This document shows positions 1 to 10,215 of a DNA stretch of 64,000 bases, in pieces. Numbering within the stretch: the stretch's first letter is position 1; every line of letters starts with the position of its first letter. A model generated the notes under the pieces. It worked only from the letters and a program-made list of their open reading frames with translations. It did not search any database and was not told where the DNA came from. The position numbers were made by a program, and so were the translations under genes. Origin of the DNA: Cladorrhinum sp. PSN259 (Eukaryota > Ascomycota > Sordariomycetes > Sordariales > Podosporaceae); assembly GCA_033725935.1 (NCBI GenBank), contig MU867065.1:976405-1040404 (forward strand), given 5' to 3'.

Positions 1-2
1 GC

Positions 3-566
3 AGCTCATTGAGAGCCATCAACTTGCATCAACTCAGCCGCGGGACGGTCCGCATCAATGCCTCTGACCCCTTGGCTCAACCTCTCGTGGACTACCGCGT
101 TGGCTCCAACCCCGTCGACTTTGACGTTTACCTCGCTCACCTTTCTTATCTGCGTCAGATAGTCAACACAACAACCCTCCAGCAGCGAGGGGGAGTCGAG
201 GTGGAACCCGGCCCGGGTGTTACGGATCTGTTGGACTACACCAAGGACTCGATGACGTTTTCGTATATGCATCCTTGCTGTACTGCTGCCATGATGCCCG
301 AGGATCACGGAGGTGTTGTGGGTACTGATCTGAGGGTTCACGGTACGGAGGGGTTGAGGGTTGTGGACATGAGCGTGCTGCCTATGTTGCCGAGCGCGCA
401 TCTGAGTGCTACTGCTTATGCTGTTGGAGAAAAGGTAGGTTCTATTCTCTCATCTCTATTCATGATTGTACGTGCTAACTCTGGGTTTGTGTAGGCTGCA
501 GATATTCTCATTAAGGAGTGGTCGAGGGCTGGAAAGGGAAAGGGCAAGGGTAAGAGGCGTCGTTGA
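3..566 (+). CDS. GMC oxidoreductase, C-terminal part (5' cut by window edge)
   Basis: Two exons, 3-434 and 495-566, are joined by a 60-nt intron (GTAGGT donor, TGTAG acceptor, phase 0). The reading frame is open to the left edge, so the FAD-binding N-terminal half lies outside the window. The visible part is the GMC_oxred_C domain. It has the 'SRGTVRI' opening, a conserved His in 'SYMHPCCTAAM', the 'GVVGTDLRVHGTEGLRVVDMS' stretch ending in the family's VxD-x-S/A motif, and the 'HLSATAYAVGEKAADIL' end helix. GMC enzymes oxidise alcohols, sugars or aryl alcohols with FAD, and the substrate cannot be told from this part. After the domain the protein ends in a short Gly/Lys/Arg tail, which is unusual for the family. 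Identity is firm at family level only. Confidence 0.9.
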
Positions 567-1576
567 TGAACCCGGGTTTCGAAGTGTTTGCTCCCGCTCT
601 CTAGTCCGTTGGCTTCAAGTTGCTGAGGCGAACAGTGTGTGACGGCAGGTGACAAACTGTTGTTGAACCAAAAAGATGATGTAGAAATTAAAGCGAAGAA
701 TTTCAATATGGAAGTTTATTTTAATTCATTCATTAAATGAAGGATATTTTTATACAGTTCAATGTGAAAAACAATTATACAGTTCAAAGCCCACTATAAG
801 AATAAGCGACCTACTATATCACTCGCTAAAAGCGCTGGAAGCCCCCACTATAATTATAGCGCTTCGAAGACTCTTTCTCAACTTTCCATTACAGTGAAAT
901 ATGTATATGAACAAAATTCCAATGGATTGACGGTTTCAAATGTAATTTTTGTGCTCAAATTGGTTTAGATGCAAATAGGTGGATTCTGCTATTTTGTATG
1001 TAAAAGAAATCGGCATGGAATCATGATCCTTTCAATAAAAACCAAAAAACCACGGTGAATACTAATTTCCATGTTTCCATGACCATCTTCATTTTCGTGA
1101 AGCCTTTTTTTGAACGTGGGTGATATTCCAACACCCCAATCACCAAACCAGATCACCAAACCACTCACAGCACCAAAATCTCCCATCCGGGTTACATAGC
1201 TTCAAAACAACCCCTTTCCTCAAAATCAAGCATCATTACCTTTCGTTCCATCCAACCAAGAACCCCCCCTGATTTGTAAAATATTCTCAGCAGCAGTGGG
1301 TTTTATCCCCGATTGACTCACACCGCCGGCGCCAATGCCAAACACACTTTCCGCCAACACCACCGTAGTGACACCCACCACCGCCCGACTCGACAGCGCA
1401 CCACCCTCAAATCCACCCCAGCCATGCCCAGCCATGCCCAGCCATGCCCAGCCATGCCATGCCATGCCACCTGCCACCAACCAAACTCAAATCCCCCAAC
1501 ATCCGAAACTCCGTACGAAGGAAAAAAAAAAAGCCACTTTCCCATCTTCGACTCTCATCAAAAAACAAAAACAACA
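567..1576. other. Intergenic stretch, AT-rich then C-rich
   Basis: No gene is supported here. The first 500 bases are AT-rich, and 1150-1450 is C-rich and low in complexity. The only structured element is the CCATG minisatellite listed separately. Confidence 0.6.
1419..1468. repeat. GCCATGCCCA minisatellite
   Basis: Three exact 10-bp units (gccatgccca at 1421, 1431 and 1441) pass into shorter gccat units up to 1468. The tract lies about 110 bp upstream of the tRNA-Pro gene. It is open in several frames on both strands, which produces spurious MPSHAQPC-type peptides. Confidence 0.85.
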
Positions 1577-1702
1577 GGCTCAATGGTCTAGTGGTATGAT
1601 TCGTGCTTCGGGAAATATACATCATCCCACAGTTCTCAATACCAGATTAAAGAACTGAAAGAATATTGTGCGAGGTCTCGGGTTCGATCCCCGATTGAGC
1701 CC
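1577..1702 (+). tRNA. tRNA-Pro (CGG anticodon) with a 54-nt intron
   Basis: The acceptor strands GGCTCAA (1577-1583) and TTGAGCC (1695-1701) pair over 7 bp, with C1702 as discriminator. The D arm has AGTGGTA. The T arm is TCGGG-TTCGATC-CCCGA. The anticodon stem CGTGC/GTGCG closes with two G-U pairs around a loop carrying anticodon CGG (1609-1611). The intron runs from 1613 to 1666, directly after position 37, the canonical place for eukaryotic nuclear tRNA introns. A T-rich pol III terminator follows near 1705-1716. The intron is longer than most fungal tRNA introns. Confidence 0.93.
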
Positions 1703-2342
1703 CTTGTTTATTTTTATGTTTCTTTAAAAAAAAATCTCTTATACATTTGCTTCTCTTTCTTATTCTCTCTCTCTGACTCTCTTAGATAGACTGTGTGTGT
1801 TGGCTGATCAAGAGTTACAAATTGATGGTTGTCATACTGAGATTTATCTCTTCATCATGACATCAAGAAGAAAGAATGCGAAGTAAACAAGAAAAATGTT
1901 TGGCTCGGATGGATGGATGCTAGAACCTACATCGTCATGTTGTCGTGGGCAATTGCAATAACTAGTTTACGTAGTCTACTTTCTCCCAAAAGAAAGATTG
2001 ATTGAGGACACACTAAAGAAAAGACGGTAAATTATGAGAAGAAAAAAGAAAAAAAAGTCCGGCAATAAAGTAACAATAAGATATGCTAAAAGGGGTATTG
2101 ATGATAGTAACGCATCGTTCCACTCAACCCATCTCTTCCGTTAAAACTTGTTGACATCCCAACCTGGCATCCCATCCCATCCACCCCCCTTCAAGCTTAT
2201 TTCCTTCATCCGAATACTACCAAAAATAAAAATAAACGAAGGACCAACAATAAAAATGGTATCATACAAGATTGACAAAACCCCTTTCCATCCCTTGAAA
2301 ACCCCCTTACCATCCCATCCATTGCTACGCCTTCGGTTGCTC
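1703..2342. other. Intergenic, low-complexity CT and A-rich tracts
   Basis: Contains the pol III terminator T-tract, a CT-rich tract near 1750-1785 and A-rich sequence near 2035-2060. The right part is presumably the 3' UTR of the minus-strand gene that follows. No gene is seen. Confidence 0.6.
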
Positions 2343-5300
2343 TTAAACGCCATTTTGATGCCTGCTCTCACCAGTAACCCCATTCTGCCCCTGTTTCTCA
2401 CCCTCTGCCTTGACAGCAGCAGCAGGCTTGCTGCCCGAAAGAAACAAGTCCCTAAAAGCTGCATTGCTCTTCTTTTGCACGCCAGTATCAGTTCCTGAAG
2501 TTGCTGGCGCCGGTGCGCCCCCGTTTCCATTGACCTGTTCCTTCTTTGGTGCAACACCACCAACGAACCCTAAACCTTTCCGACCACCTGCTCCAAGAAC
2601 CTTTGGGCGCTGGAGTCTCGGCGGAGGAGGCATCAACTCTGCTGCCGTAGGTTTCTTCTTCTGGGTAGGCAAGGGGACACGGTCTCTCCTCTCTAGCTCA
2701 GGTCGCTTCTCGGCCTTGGCTTTGAACAGCTCCGACACGTCATCGACGGCACGCAGTTTCTGGCTGCTGTCGCTCCCGAGCACCATGCCGTTAATGGACA
2801 GCAAAGCTCTGCCCGCCGAGGGAGCATCCGGGTACTCAATAATGGCCCCACCATGCTGGGGATGAAGGACGAGCTTGAGTATGTTTCCGGTGGGGGCGAG
2901 GACGGACTGAACACGATCGGCAGTCATGGTATCTGGGATCCCAATGACGGCGATTGTTCGGGCAGCAACCTCAGCCCTTGAAGGCCCCGTGGATGTCGGC
3001 TCGCCTGATGCTTCTCGGGGGGAACCTGGTGCAGGTGATGCTGCCGCACCATCGAGAGCTCGCGTGGTTGCCGTTTTTGCTGCCTGCGCCTTGGCCATCT
3101 CCACCTTGATCGGGTTCTTGCCGAAGATGAGCTTGTCAAGAGTCTTGATGGCTTCCTCAGCCTGCTCTTTTGACTCCATGATCACGAAACCAGTACCCTT
3201 GCTCTTCCCACTCTTGTCATGCAATATGCGGACACTCTCGACTGTACCTGCCTTCTCGAAAAAGCCTTCCACCTCTTCCTCCGTCATGCTCCGCGGTAAA
3301 TTACCGACATGAAGCTCGCGGCCTTCCGTAAGGGCACCTGAGCGGGGCTTCTTGTGTGATGGGTCCGAAATCTGCACACTCAGAGTGAATTTGCCGCCTT
3401 TGAGTTCGCTTCCGTGAAGCTTGAGAGCCGCGGCGGCGGAGGCCTGATCGCGGAAGACAACGTAGCAAAAGCGACGCTTGGTATTGTACTTTAGACTCGG
3501 AAGACGGATATCGTGGATTTCGCCAAACTCGTTGAACATGTCTCGAATGTACTTCTCGTCAGCATCAGGCGGATAATTCGTCACGTAAAGCGTGCAGTCG
3601 GCTGCTGGAGTAACCCGGATGACGTGCTCCCCAAAATATTTTCCATCCCGAAGCAACGCTGCGCGCGCGTCATCTGCAGAGGCAAACTCAACCAAAGCCA
3701 CAAACGTGCTGTCACGCTTCTTCATGTCGATGCTCACGATCTGACCGTATTCACGGAAGAAATGCTCAATCTTCTTCTTGTTGACGTCTGTTGGTAAGTT
3801 CCAAAGGAAAATGGAAGTGTGTTCTCTGTCTCGTTTGAGTTCAACACCGTTGGGCTCGCTCTTCGGCCGCTTCACACTCTCGTCCTCGCTCGGTGTAGCT
3901 TCACGTTTTCGTTTTGATCCTGGTGATCCTCCGTCCACCACGTCGTTCATAGTAACGTCTTGATCCGCTGCTTTGCCGGCACCCGCAGCGTATGCTGCGT
4001 GGTAAGCTGCTTCTGCCTCTGATTGAGCCTTGTGTGCTACCACTCGCGCCTCCCGTTCCCTACGCTTCGCTATTCCTTTGCGCGTCTTGAAGATGGTGTC
4101 GTGAGCCTCGCGCAGAGTCTCGGCAGTCTCGTAATCGTTACAATGCTTCTCAAAGATCTCAATGACACGCTCGGGCCAGTCCATATCGCGCTCTTTCAGA
4201 GCCCTGACGAAAACGTGGGTGGCGAATGTGGGAACTCGGAGGCCCTGAGCCAGCGTTAATGGGGTCGGGCTACGGGCCTTGTATCTTGTGGCAGTAAAGA
4301 CAACCATTTCCCATAAATACCAGTTCAGCCAGAAATCGTAGCTGTTGCGGTGCAGGGCAACCTGAGCCAGCTCTTCCCACACCTTGCGGGCGCCGACGAT
4401 ATCGTCTTTCTTTTCGGTAAGGAACTGGATGAGTATCTTTTCAAGACGATAGTTGGGGTCTCCTTGGTAGTCGCGATAAAGGCGCTGACCCCAGTGCTTA
4501 ACATCCTCGAGTGCTATTGCGAGTCCTGCATCGGCGATGTCGACGGCCTCCTCGGTGGCGTTTGGATTCATGGCAGTCCGCTTCAAGTAGCCGCACCACG
4601 CAGAGTACATGTCCAAAACAGCCCCCATGCCCTGCTTGTCCAGTTGGTCACTGTTGGTAGCAGCGTGCTTGATGCTCTCAACCGAGCTGAAGGGCAGCCC
4701 GGCTTCCTCGGCAGCGAGGATGTATCGTGCCCAAACGGGGCCGCACCACGGGATATGGCGAACAGCACGCTGAAGAACATCGAGCATCTTGGGTACGAAA
4801 GCTTCGGGGATCTTTGAAGTACCTGCTTTGAGATCTGTGTGAGAAGTGGAAACCAATGTAACGAAGTTTAGCCAGGTAGAATCGTCCGAGGACAATATGC
4901 CAGTGAGCGCTCGAGAAAAGAGCCCGAGACAAATCTGGTAGTTAACTGTTAGGTCCCCCTTTCTGGCCTTGGTGTTCTTGTGTTGCATGATCTCCCAATC
5001 CAGGTATTCACCCATAACGCGGCGCATGGACTCGATGTCGGCAGCAGCTTGCAACCTGGTCTCCCAGGTCTCTCGCAGGCCATACAATCTCTTTGCGTCG
5101 CGGGCATTCCTAGTGGCCTGCGCCATCTCGCTCTCGTATGCGTGCCTGTTATACTCGGAGAGGAAGCCAGAGAACATTTGCGACGTGTCATCCCAGGTCG
5201 CATGAGGAACCATGAGCCGGTTTCTGAAGAGGTGGGTGATCCTACGTATTCCAGCATCAGTAGCCACGGGTTTCAAGAGCTCCATCTCGAGAGAAACCCA

Positions 5301-5633
5301 GCGGTTCCAGAGCTCGTGGCTGTCGGAGAGCCTGTACTGCACGGCCTCGTAGCCTTGTTGCCAGAGTTTGAGGGCAGCATCAAGGGTGAAGATTTCGCGG
5401 CCCATTATCTGCTCGGCGGTTGACCATCCAGCACCGCTACCGGCCTGGCACTCGGCGCGCAGGGACCAAAAGTAATCGCAGTAAGCCAGCCATATCTTCA
5501 AGCTGCCCGGCTCGGCCGACACGGCGTCTCGGTAGGCCTCGATCACTTGCACCCTGTCGTCAAGATCTTTTGCATCACGCTGCCGCTCCTGGACGGAGTC
5601 GTACCAGTTATCCTCCCCCACCGGACTCGCCAT
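2343..5633 (-). CDS. prp24: U4/U6 snRNA-associated splicing factor Prp24/SART3
   Basis: A single uninterrupted frame of 1096 residues. Residues 1-530 are helical with HAT-type half-TPR repeats (patterns such as LWNRWVSLE, FWLNWYLWE and VWARYILAAEE). Residues 555-600 are a basic/acidic linker with a likely nuclear localisation signal (KRKRE). Four RRMs follow at roughly 605-675, 680-755, 773-848 and 892-962. RNP1-like cores are visible, clearest as GTGFVIME in RRM3. The C-terminus holds the Lsm-interaction motif, KSN...FRDLFL at about 1055-1065. HAT repeats plus RRMs plus this motif is the SART3/Prp24 layout. These proteins anneal U4 and U6 snRNAs during spliceosome recycling in the nucleus and contact the Lsm2-8 ring. 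The start is the first ATG in frame, giving a plausible acidic N-terminus. Lack of introns in a 3.3-kb gene is unusual in this window. Confidence 0.93.
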   Translation of the reverse strand: MASPVGEDNWYDSVQERQRDAKDLDDRVQVIEAYRDAVSAEPGSLKIWLAYCDYFWSLRAECQAGSGAGWSTAEQIMGREIFTLDAALKLWQQGYEAVQYRLSDSHELWNRWVSLEMELLKPVATDAGIRRITHLFRNRLMVPHATWDDTSQMFSGFLSEYNRHAYESEMAQATRNARDAKRLYGLRETWETRLQAAADIESMRRVMGEYLDWEIMQHKNTKARKGDLTVNYQICLGLFSRALTGILSSDDSTWLNFVTLVSTSHTDLKAGTSKIPEAFVPKMLDVLQRAVRHIPWCGPVWARYILAAEEAGLPFSSVESIKHAATNSDQLDKQGMGAVLDMYSAWCGYLKRTAMNPNATEEAVDIADAGLAIALEDVKHWGQRLYRDYQGDPNYRLEKILIQFLTEKKDDIVGARKVWEELAQVALHRNSYDFWLNWYLWEMVVFTATRYKARSPTPLTLAQGLRVPTFATHVFVRALKERDMDWPERVIEIFEKHCNDYETAETLREAHDTIFKTRKGIAKRREREARVVAHKAQSEAEAAYHAAYAAGAGKAADQDVTMNDVVDGGSPGSKRKREATPSEDESVKRPKSEPNGVELKRDREHTSIFLWNLPTDVNKKKIEHFFREYGQIVSIDMKKRDSTFVALVEFASADDARAALLRDGKYFGEHVIRVTPAADCTLYVTNYPPDADEKYIRDMFNEFGEIHDIRLPSLKYNTKRRFCYVVFRDQASAAAALKLHGSELKGGKFTLSVQISDPSHKKPRSGALTEGRELHVGNLPRSMTEEEVEGFFEKAGTVESVRILHDKSGKSKGTGFVIMESKEQAEEAIKTLDKLIFGKNPIKVEMAKAQAAKTATTRALDGAAASPAPGSPREASGEPTSTGPSRAEVAARTIAVIGIPDTMTADRVQSVLAPTGNILKLVLHPQHGGAIIEYPDAPSAGRALLSINGMVLGSDSSQKLRAVDDVSELFKAKAEKRPELERRDRVPLPTQKKKPTAAELMPPPPRLQRPKVLGAGGRKGLGFVGGVAPKKEQVNGNGGAPAPATSGTDTGVQKKSNAAFRDLFLSGSKPAAAVKAEGEKQGQNGVTGESRHQNGV

Positions 5634-8065
5634 GTTCGCTGGGTTGCTCTCAGGAAGGTCGAGTCATCGGACGTCAGTGTTGTTGTGGGCGCCGTTTGCG
5701 ACTTCTCGTGGAATCGGCGGCGCGGTGCGATTTCGGTTTCGGTGCAGTTTGAAAATTGCGGCTTGGATGCGACGGTTGAAAGTGGTCAACTCCTAGAAGC
5801 TACTTCCCGCGGTGGGAAATACAAAATCAGCCGGCTCAATCGGCTGCCAGTGTCACAGCGCTCTGGGCCTGGCAAAGCAAGAGGTGGGGTCGCTAAAAAT
5901 ACAGTGCGCTGTACTATGGTAGTGGCCCAGCTTATGGCATCCTCATTTTCAGCCTTCCTTTTTGACTGCGCAAAAGATGGAACGATAGCTTTTGCCCTCA
6001 AACACTTTACAGAGTGAAACAAACATCTCATTTATAATCTACATTGTTGATAAGTCTCATGTCAAACACGTCGAAGAAAAGTGGTTTCTATCCACAGTCA
6101 ATGGGGTCCACAGGAACACTGTATTTTTTGTGAGTCTCTCTGCCAAGACAAATTACAGACACCCAGTACCAGCAGATGCTGGGCCCCGTCGGAGCAGCGT
6201 CCGCGAATAGGTAAAAGCGTGAGACAGTTTATCTGGCCGAATGCGATACCTGCCCTGGTAAGCTAGGTCCCTTAAAGTCACCTTTCCTGGAGGGTTGTTT
6301 GGGCAGGCAGTGAGGGGAGGGAAGGAAGAAAAAGATGCAAATCGTCTTACTTCCCCAGCGCGGAGTAGTGTAAAAATACTCTCTGCAGCCTGCACTCCGG
6401 CAGACAACCACAAGCTGGTCACCTAGAAACCTCATCCTTGCAGCACCGGGCGCAGCCCAGGCGAGACCCTTTTATGCGACCTTGGAAATATGAGTCTCTG
6501 TCTTACCCCAATGGATGGCAGCCTCGGCCGGCGTATTTCTTCCGCAGCTGGCGCACTCTCAAAAAAAACCTGGAAGTCCAGCCCTGAGAGGTCGCTGACA
6601 AGTTCTTGGGGGTCCGCTGATCTTGTCGATCTCGCTCGGCTACGGCCTCGAGCCAATGAGGAATGAGGTCCTACCACCTTTGGCTCCGAATCTTTGTCTC
6701 CCGTTGGACCCTGACCGACCCCGGTTTCGATCAGGAAATCGGATCGGACCATCTCAGGGACCCCTTCTACCCGAGAATTTGTTTCGAGTCACAAGAATCA
6801 AAATGTTGATCACAATGGTGTCCCCCTTTTTGTCAGTTACAGGTCCCGTGGGTTCTGGCGTCCTGTTCGAATTTCGCTGCCCCCCCCTCCCGCACCACTG
6901 GCGTGTCTCAACAGCGGACCCTATGACGTCGTCCCGCGCCTGCAGGGTTCTTGGCTCCCATCAAAAAGTGCCGCCATATCCGATGGCACTATCTGATTCT
7001 AGGCCCCCGTCGACTCCCACCTCTTCCCGCCCTCCCCCCGCACCCGCCGAAATTTGGTAGGTAAAAATCGCGTCATTCTGCTGAACAGCCAATGGAGAGC
7101 TTTCGACAGAGAAAGCAAGCGTCTTGACAACCGTCACAACGCCGTGTGAACGCCTCAAAAGCCCACAGTTGCTGCAGTCATCTGTTTTAAGACACCCGGC
7201 AGAGAACTTCAGATTGTACGGGATCTGCATCTCCGCGCGCATCTCCCATTGTAAGATGTTTTGGGGTTGAACCTGCGAAGTTCTTCGGAGCTTCCGTTCC
7301 AGCCCCGGCGAGACCAACCAGTCTTGGCGGGACCCGACAATCGTCGGACCCGCCAAGCTCTCGGTCTTCGCGTTGAAGGCTTGTTTGAAGGCATTTCCCT
7401 GTGACCATCAACTGCATTTCATTCCTTATACCATACTTCATCTCATGATACTATACAAATGTGTGAAAGAGCGCCCTCGAAGAAGTAAATCAGACCGTGC
7501 AGGAAATAAACCAGGCCTCCCTGAAAATAAAGAGGCTTTTTGAAATTTAAAACACATATTCTCGAAAGCTCAACAAGCCCTTCCTTGAATCCATCGCCGG
7601 AGCAAGCAAAAGCGCCCAAGGCCACTACGAAAACTGGGGACACCCTATTCCTCGTCCCAACCAAGCCAGCACAGCACCAGCAGGAGAAGTCCAAGATCAT
7701 GCACTGATTGATCCAGCATGTGCCGAAGATGACTCGGAATGGGGGATGTGCGGCGGATGGCCAATCCGTTTGTGCCGAACCGTTGTATTACAACGTGTAT
7801 CTTTAATTGGGGTTGGTCATTTGAAGAGAGATGAAAGATACAATTTTATTTCCTACTAGTGTTGGTGAAAACTTGTATTTGATGCTGATATGCCAGTGTA
7901 TATTGAGTGGAGGTTCATGTTGTTGCAACTTATGGGAGATCAGTCTGTTGGCGGAATGTGGACGACCACAACGAACACCACGAACCAATGATACGCATAA
8001 AGAGTCAGGGTATTTTTAGGACCGGCTCTCCCAAACCAAATTAATACCGCAACAGACACAGTAAG
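5634..8065. other. Long intergenic stretch without a supported gene
   Basis: Several short frames occur on both strands, but none shows a recognisable domain, consistent splice sites or coding-like composition. The first 200 bases are the presumed promoter of the prp24 homologue. I see no tRNA, rRNA or tandem repeat. It could be gene-poor flank of the retroelement relic at 8066. Confidence 0.5.
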
Positions 8066-8400
8066 ATGCACCATGGCTATCAACTGCCGGGGAAACCTCC
8101 CCGTAAGTGGTCACAACAACGCACAGGACCATTCAAAGTGTTGGAAAAGAAAGGAGAACTGGCTTTTCGACTAAGATTTTCCCCAAACTGGAAAATACGC
8201 CCGGTAGTCTCGATTACCCAGCTAGAAAGGACACCCGAGGGCGCCGATCCGTACGGTAGACACCCCGAACCACCAGGACCAGTTATCGAGATTCGGGACG
8301 AATCGGGAGATCAATACTTGGAAATCGAAACACCTCCCAGACCCCCATACTATGGTGATCTCATGTCAAAGCAGGTACAGAAGACCTACTGCCTGCCAGA
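8066..8400 (+). pseudogene. Ty3/gypsy polyprotein relic (integrase C-terminal GPF module)
   Basis: About 110 codons resemble the end of a fungal gypsy-type Pol protein. There is a Gly/Tyr-rich lead-in with 'LPGKP', then 'KWSQQRTGPFKVLEK', the GPF/Y module that follows the integrase core, then 'FSPNWKIRPVVSITQLE' and a Pro-rich acidic segment. The protease, reverse transcriptase, RNase H and integrase core expected upstream are absent. The 2.4 kb before it shows none of their motifs, and no LTRs are visible. It is a 5'-truncated, isolated fragment. After about 8400 the similarity stops. Its composition is not AT-biased, so it has not been heavily RIPped. Confidence 0.75.
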
Positions 8401-8685
8401 CTCATGCAACCCATCTCCTGAACAGTTTCTCTTTGTCGTCTGGTTCCATCGTAAGATTCTCAACTGTTGAGGGTTATCTGTGGGTATTGGCTAAGAACGG
8501 GCTTCAAAAAGATAATAAAATCCATGGTTCTAGGTGGGTGTGTCATGTCTAGGTGGCTTACCTTGGTGAAAGTAAATCCCAAAATATTTGTTTCTTCATG
8601 TCTGAGGCTGACGGTCCTCACGGTTCTGGTGTCCAGGAGGGCGCGGTACGCCTTGAATAAATGATAGAGAACGTGGCATTAAATA

Positions 8686-10215
8686 TCAGCGCTGGGGGCG
8701 CTTGGAGTCGATAGGGTTGGGGGTTGTAGGGCCACCAGTGAGGGAAGAAATTATAAAGCCTGGGGCAAGAGGTTTGTAAGTAGTCTCAATCCTCCGGAGT
8801 GTGTCGGGCGGAGGAAGGACCCTGTCAACAGTAGTGTCCAGAAAATGCACGTTCTTTAGAAGAGGCTGGTTGTGACCCATACTTCCACCCCGAGCAGATC
8901 TCTTCTTCAACCTGCCACGTCCACGAGTTTTTTGTTGGGGCGAAAATGCTGTTGAGAATGTGAGGTGATAGATCTTGCGATTTGGGCTTGCTCCCTCAGG
9001 TAGGCCAGCATTGTCATCGGCAGATTTTCCCTTGTAGCCGTTGCCCTTTTCGACGACAGTGACAATAACTCGATCCTGTGCGTTTTTTGGGAGCGGGACC
9101 GGGTTGGACCGCCGAAGGTCCGAGACGGGTCCGGAAGGGATATCTTCTTCTTCGTCATCCGAGGACATTAAGGGGCCGGCCAGAGTAACTGGATCCGTCA
9201 TGGTGGCCTTCGGCATAGCATTTGGGTCTTGCTCGCCGCCTTGAGTAGACGTGTCCTCGCTCCGCTCCTGGTTGAACTCGGGTTTTTTCTGCCTTGCCTC
9301 TGACTTTCTTGGTACCATGGTCTTGTTCCTGGCCAACGAAACAATACTGTCGAGTGATCCGCTACTCGCTCTGGACTTCCTTCGTGTCCGGCTTGGGAGA
9401 ATGTTATCAGCAGTGACAGTTGTCAGGCGCGACACACCAGCTTCACCAAATTCTGCGATGTGAATATTTGGGGACGATAGTGGAGACGAGATAGGAATGC
9501 ACGATTGTCGAGTCCCAGCCTTCGCGGACGTTGATGGTCCTGAGGGAAAGGACCTCCTGGTATATGGCAAAATTACAATCAGAGACCTGCGTCGGTGGTT
9601 TTCGAGCTCCGGAGTGGTTGGCTCTGTCTGCACTACCAGAGTTTCTTCTGGGTCTTCCGTGTCAAGATCGTCAGCGGTCATATTGTCATGATTGCCAGAC
9701 ATCCCGGGCCCAATGTCATTGGGCTGCATTTCGAGATGATGACTGCCAAGCGGCTCAACACCATGATTCTGGTTTCCTGTTGCATCAGCAACGACAAGTC
9801 GACGCTTCTTGCTGTCTGGCTCTGGCTCTGGCTCTGGCTCACTCCGGCCACCCAAATTGTGTTCCTGAATCTGGCCAAGGTCAGGCGGAGCAGACGTCGA
9901 CGTGCCGTTCGCATATTCGGCAACACGCCGTATCACGAACTGATATCTGGCACCGGGCGCTCTCATCAGGGCCTGGAGCTGTCGGAAGACCAGATGTGCG
10001 CTGCCCTCTCCGATTACTTGGTCTCCGAACCCCACTCCGGTCCAGTCATTTAGATGGCGGCTGTTTGGTGGAAGATCAGTCCGGTAGATATCGACGCTGT
10101 AGCCATCTTCTGAGACTTTAAGCATAACATCCTCGGGGATGACAATGTCTGCGGTTATGCGAGGTCTGACGGGGTCCTCCTCTTGGGAGGAAGCGTGGGT
10201 TCGTTTCTTTGCCAT
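8686..10215 (-). CDS. Uncharacterised Ser/Pro-rich basic protein
   Basis: A single frame of 509 residues from the chosen ATG at 10215. The frame is open 26 codons further up, but the upstream peptide looks like untranslated leader. I do not recognise the family. Residues 1-110 look folded and contain 'LPPNSRHLNDWTGVGFGDQ' followed by a helix-rich stretch ending in 'YQFVIRRVAEYA'. The rest is low-complexity, with an EPEPEPEP run (about residue 130) encoded by a tggctc/gagcca repeat, several basic clusters (KKRR, RRKSR, KKRSARGG) and many Ser/Pro sites. This suggests a disordered nuclear protein, but no function can be assigned. Confidence 0.7.
   Translation of the reverse strand: MAKKRTHASSQEEDPVRPRITADIVIPEDVMLKVSEDGYSVDIYRTDLPPNSRHLNDWTGVGFGDQVIGEGSAHLVFRQLQALMRAPGARYQFVIRRVAEYANGTSTSAPPDLGQIQEHNLGGRSEPEPEPEPDSKKRRLVVADATGNQNHGVEPLGSHHLEMQPNDIGPGMSGNHDNMTADDLDTEDPEETLVVQTEPTTPELENHRRRSLIVILPYTRRSFPSGPSTSAKAGTRQSCIPISSPLSSPNIHIAEFGEAGVSRLTTVTADNILPSRTRRKSRASSGSLDSIVSLARNKTMVPRKSEARQKKPEFNQERSEDTSTQGGEQDPNAMPKATMTDPVTLAGPLMSSDDEEEDIPSGPVSDLRRSNPVPLPKNAQDRVIVTVVEKGNGYKGKSADDNAGLPEGASPNRKIYHLTFSTAFSPQQKTRGRGRLKKRSARGGSMGHNQPLLKNVHFLDTTVDRVLPPPDTLRRIETTYKPLAPGFIISSLTGGPTTPNPIDSKRPQR

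Noticed and set aside
1226..1658. Frames with MPSHAQPC / GMAGHGWAW peptides near 1.4 kb
   Set aside because: Produced by the CCATG minisatellite, which is open in several frames on both strands.
5547..6017. 156-codon plus-strand frame over the start of the prp24 homologue
   Set aside because: Overlaps the 5' end of a clearly coding gene on the other strand and shows no motif.
9531..10121. 196-codon plus-strand frame
   Set aside because: It is antisense to the 509-residue minus-strand gene and has no domain of its own.
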